DNA of 5,717 nt from Candidatus Gastranaerophilales bacterium (GTDB lineage: Bacteria > Cyanobacteriota > Vampirovibrionia > Gastranaerophilales > Gastranaerophilaceae). This document shows, one piece after another, positions 4,970-5,717 of this stretch. A model generated the notes under the pieces. It made no database searches. It was not told where the DNA came from and saw nothing but the letters and a program-made list of their open reading frames with translations. The position numbers were made by a program, and so were the translations under genes. How positions within the stretch are numbered: position 1 is the stretch's first letter; every line of letters starts with the position of its first letter. The DNA is taken from contig JAJQHF010000043.1 of NCBI GenBank assembly GCA_021199975.1, positions 1-5,717 of the forward strand, written 5' to 3'.

Positions 4970-5590
4970 ATGTCCTGGAGAGATATATTAAATGTTCAAA
5001 ATGTAGAAAAAGGATTTTTTGTCTCCTCCAATTCCTATGGAATACCTGATATAAATGCGGATGAGTTTGAAGTAAAAGAGCTCATCCCTTATCGGGTTGA
5101 TTCTAACAGGAATGGAACAGCTCACTTTTTCTTAGACGATTACAGGTTTGAAAGATGTTGGAAAAATGCTGATTCTCAAATTGAAGAATTAAAAAAATAT
5201 GACGGTGTCTTATCTCCCGATTTTTCTATGTACACAAACTATCCTGAAGCATTTCAGATATGGCAGGTATATAGAAACCGATGGTGTGCGGCTTACTGGC
5301 AATCAAAAGGAATAAAAGTAATTCCTACAATCAGCTGGAGCAACGAATCAAGTTATAAGTATTGTTTTTTGGGAGTTCCAAAAGGTTCGACTGTTGCAAT
5401 AGGAACAGTCGGAATTTTAAATAACAATATAGCTAAAACTCTTTTTATGCAAGGTTTTAAAGAAATGTTAAAACAACTTGAACCCAAACGCATTTTGAGT
5501 TATGGAAACAGACTGACAGAACTTGACGGATATACTAATATCCAATGGTTCGAACCTTTTATGAATAAATTTAAAAAGAAAGGCAGGTAA
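4970..5590 (+). CDS. DUF4417 domain protein, function unknown
   Basis: A 206-residue protein of the DUF4417 family, found widely in phages, prophages and other mobile DNA of low-G+C bacteria, with no established activity. Family landmarks in order: HFFLDDYRFERCW (52-64), GVLSPDFSMY (79-88), IWQVYRNRW (97-105), a KGIKVIPTISW strand (113-123), a CFLGVPKGSTVAIGTVG strand pair around 130-146, and a terminal ILSYGNR near 180 followed by the C-terminal EPFMNKFKKKGR. Runs such as LDDYRF, SPDFS and VIPTxSW near strand ends could line an active site, but no known catalytic triad or metal site can be assigned. Start ATG 4970 is preferred over ATG 4943 because TAAGGAG lies 6 bases before it. There are two bases between its stop and the next ATG, so it is in an operon with the flanking genes. 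It is full length by domain content. Confidence 0.87.
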   Translation: MSWRDILNVQNVEKGFFVSSNSYGIPDINADEFEVKELIPYRVDSNRNGTAHFFLDDYRFERCWKNADSQIEELKKYDGVLSPDFSMYTNYPEAFQIWQVYRNRWCAAYWQSKGIKVIPTISWSNESSYKYCFLGVPKGSTVAIGTVGILNNNIAKTLFMQGFKEMLKQLEPKRILSYGNRLTELDGYTNIQWFEPFMNKFKKKGR

Positions 5591-5592
5591 AA

Positions 5593-5717
5593 ATGGGAGG
5601 ACGCGGTTCAGGCGGCGGAAGAAGCGGAGGCGGAGGAGGTTCATCATCAAACCTTTCAAGCAAACTTTTAACTAATGAAACTATAAACAAATATGCAAAT
5701 AACAATAGAGGTTTTAT
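5593..5717 (+). CDS. Glycine-rich phage protein, N-terminal part (runs off window)
   Basis: The reading frame opens at ATG 5593, two bases after the DUF4417 stop, and stays open to the window edge: 41 complete codons. The first 20 residues contain 11 glycines plus Ser and Arg (beginning MGGRGSGGGRSGG). They are followed by an ordinary, asparagine-rich segment (LSSKLLTNETINKYANNNRGF). An 'MGGRG..S' glycine leader is a recurring start for several unrelated phage and mobile-element proteins, including ones with large C-terminal enzyme domains, and it does not identify the protein. A weak AAAGG (5579-5583) or AGG (5585-5587) precedes the start. The very close spacing suggests it is translated with the DUF4417 gene. 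Function cannot be stated because the main domain lies outside the window. Confidence 0.72.
   Translation, partial: MGGRGSGGGRSGGGGGSSSNLSSKLLTNETINKYANNNRGF
5595..5641 (+). repeat. G-rich low-complexity tract encoding the glycine leader
   Basis: A run of GGN codons forms a purine-biased, GC-rich island in an otherwise AT-rich window, with many closely spaced GG pairs on the coding strand (GGAGG at 5596-5600 and a GGAGGCGGAGGAGG run near 5626-5639). It codes for the flexible glycine leader and also resembles repeated ribosome binding sites. Confidence 0.7.

Overview
The window is a late-gene segment of a contractile-tailed (P2-like) phage or prophage, low in G+C (about one third by eye), with mostly strong AAAGGAG-type ribosome binding sites. 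The host cannot be named from this sequence. The J-I-collar gene order is P2-like. The only lytic enzyme is a compact, single-domain amidase without a wall-binding module, the usual design in phages of hosts with a thin, outer-membrane-bounded wall. The fibre motifs and the DUF4417 gene are of kinds common in phages of low-G+C gut bacteria. A diderm, AT-rich gut bacterium (for example a Gastranaerophilales-like or Negativicutes-like lineage) would fit, but this is inference.

Layout. Positions 1-1657 hold the baseplate/fibre-attachment block: the C-terminal part of a baseplate J protein, tail protein I, and a tail-collar (DUF3751, gpH N-terminal type) protein. These are joined by two 8-base overlaps of identical design. 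Positions 1703-3290 encode two further fibre proteins. They begin with a related short N-terminal motif, and the second ends in a gp53-like receptor-binding-type C-terminal domain. Positions 3307-3744 encode a small two-part protein in the slot where fibre chaperones often lie. Positions 3771-4280 encode an N-acetylmuramoyl-L-alanine amidase (endolysin).

The one gene on the minus strand, 4277-4633, encodes an MmcQ/YjbR-family protein. It shares its stop codon bases (TTAA) with the amidase and abuts the control region of the next plus-strand gene, as a 'moron' cargo gene would. The plus strand then resumes with a 96-residue amphipathic protein of unknown function (4669-4959), a DUF4417 protein (4970-5590), and the start of a glycine-rich protein that runs off the window (5593-5717).

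How the genes work together: J and I complete the baseplate wedge and carry the fibre set (collar protein plus two fibre proteins) that recognises the host. The amidase would cut peptidoglycan at lysis. The YjbR, DUF4417 and Gly-rich genes match no known structural or lysis role and are the candidate accessory cargo. No gene-free stretch exceeds 50 bases, and no RNA gene, CRISPR array, insertion sequence or convincing terminator was found. No fully new system is demonstrable from this window alone; the post-lysis cargo cluster is the best place to look.
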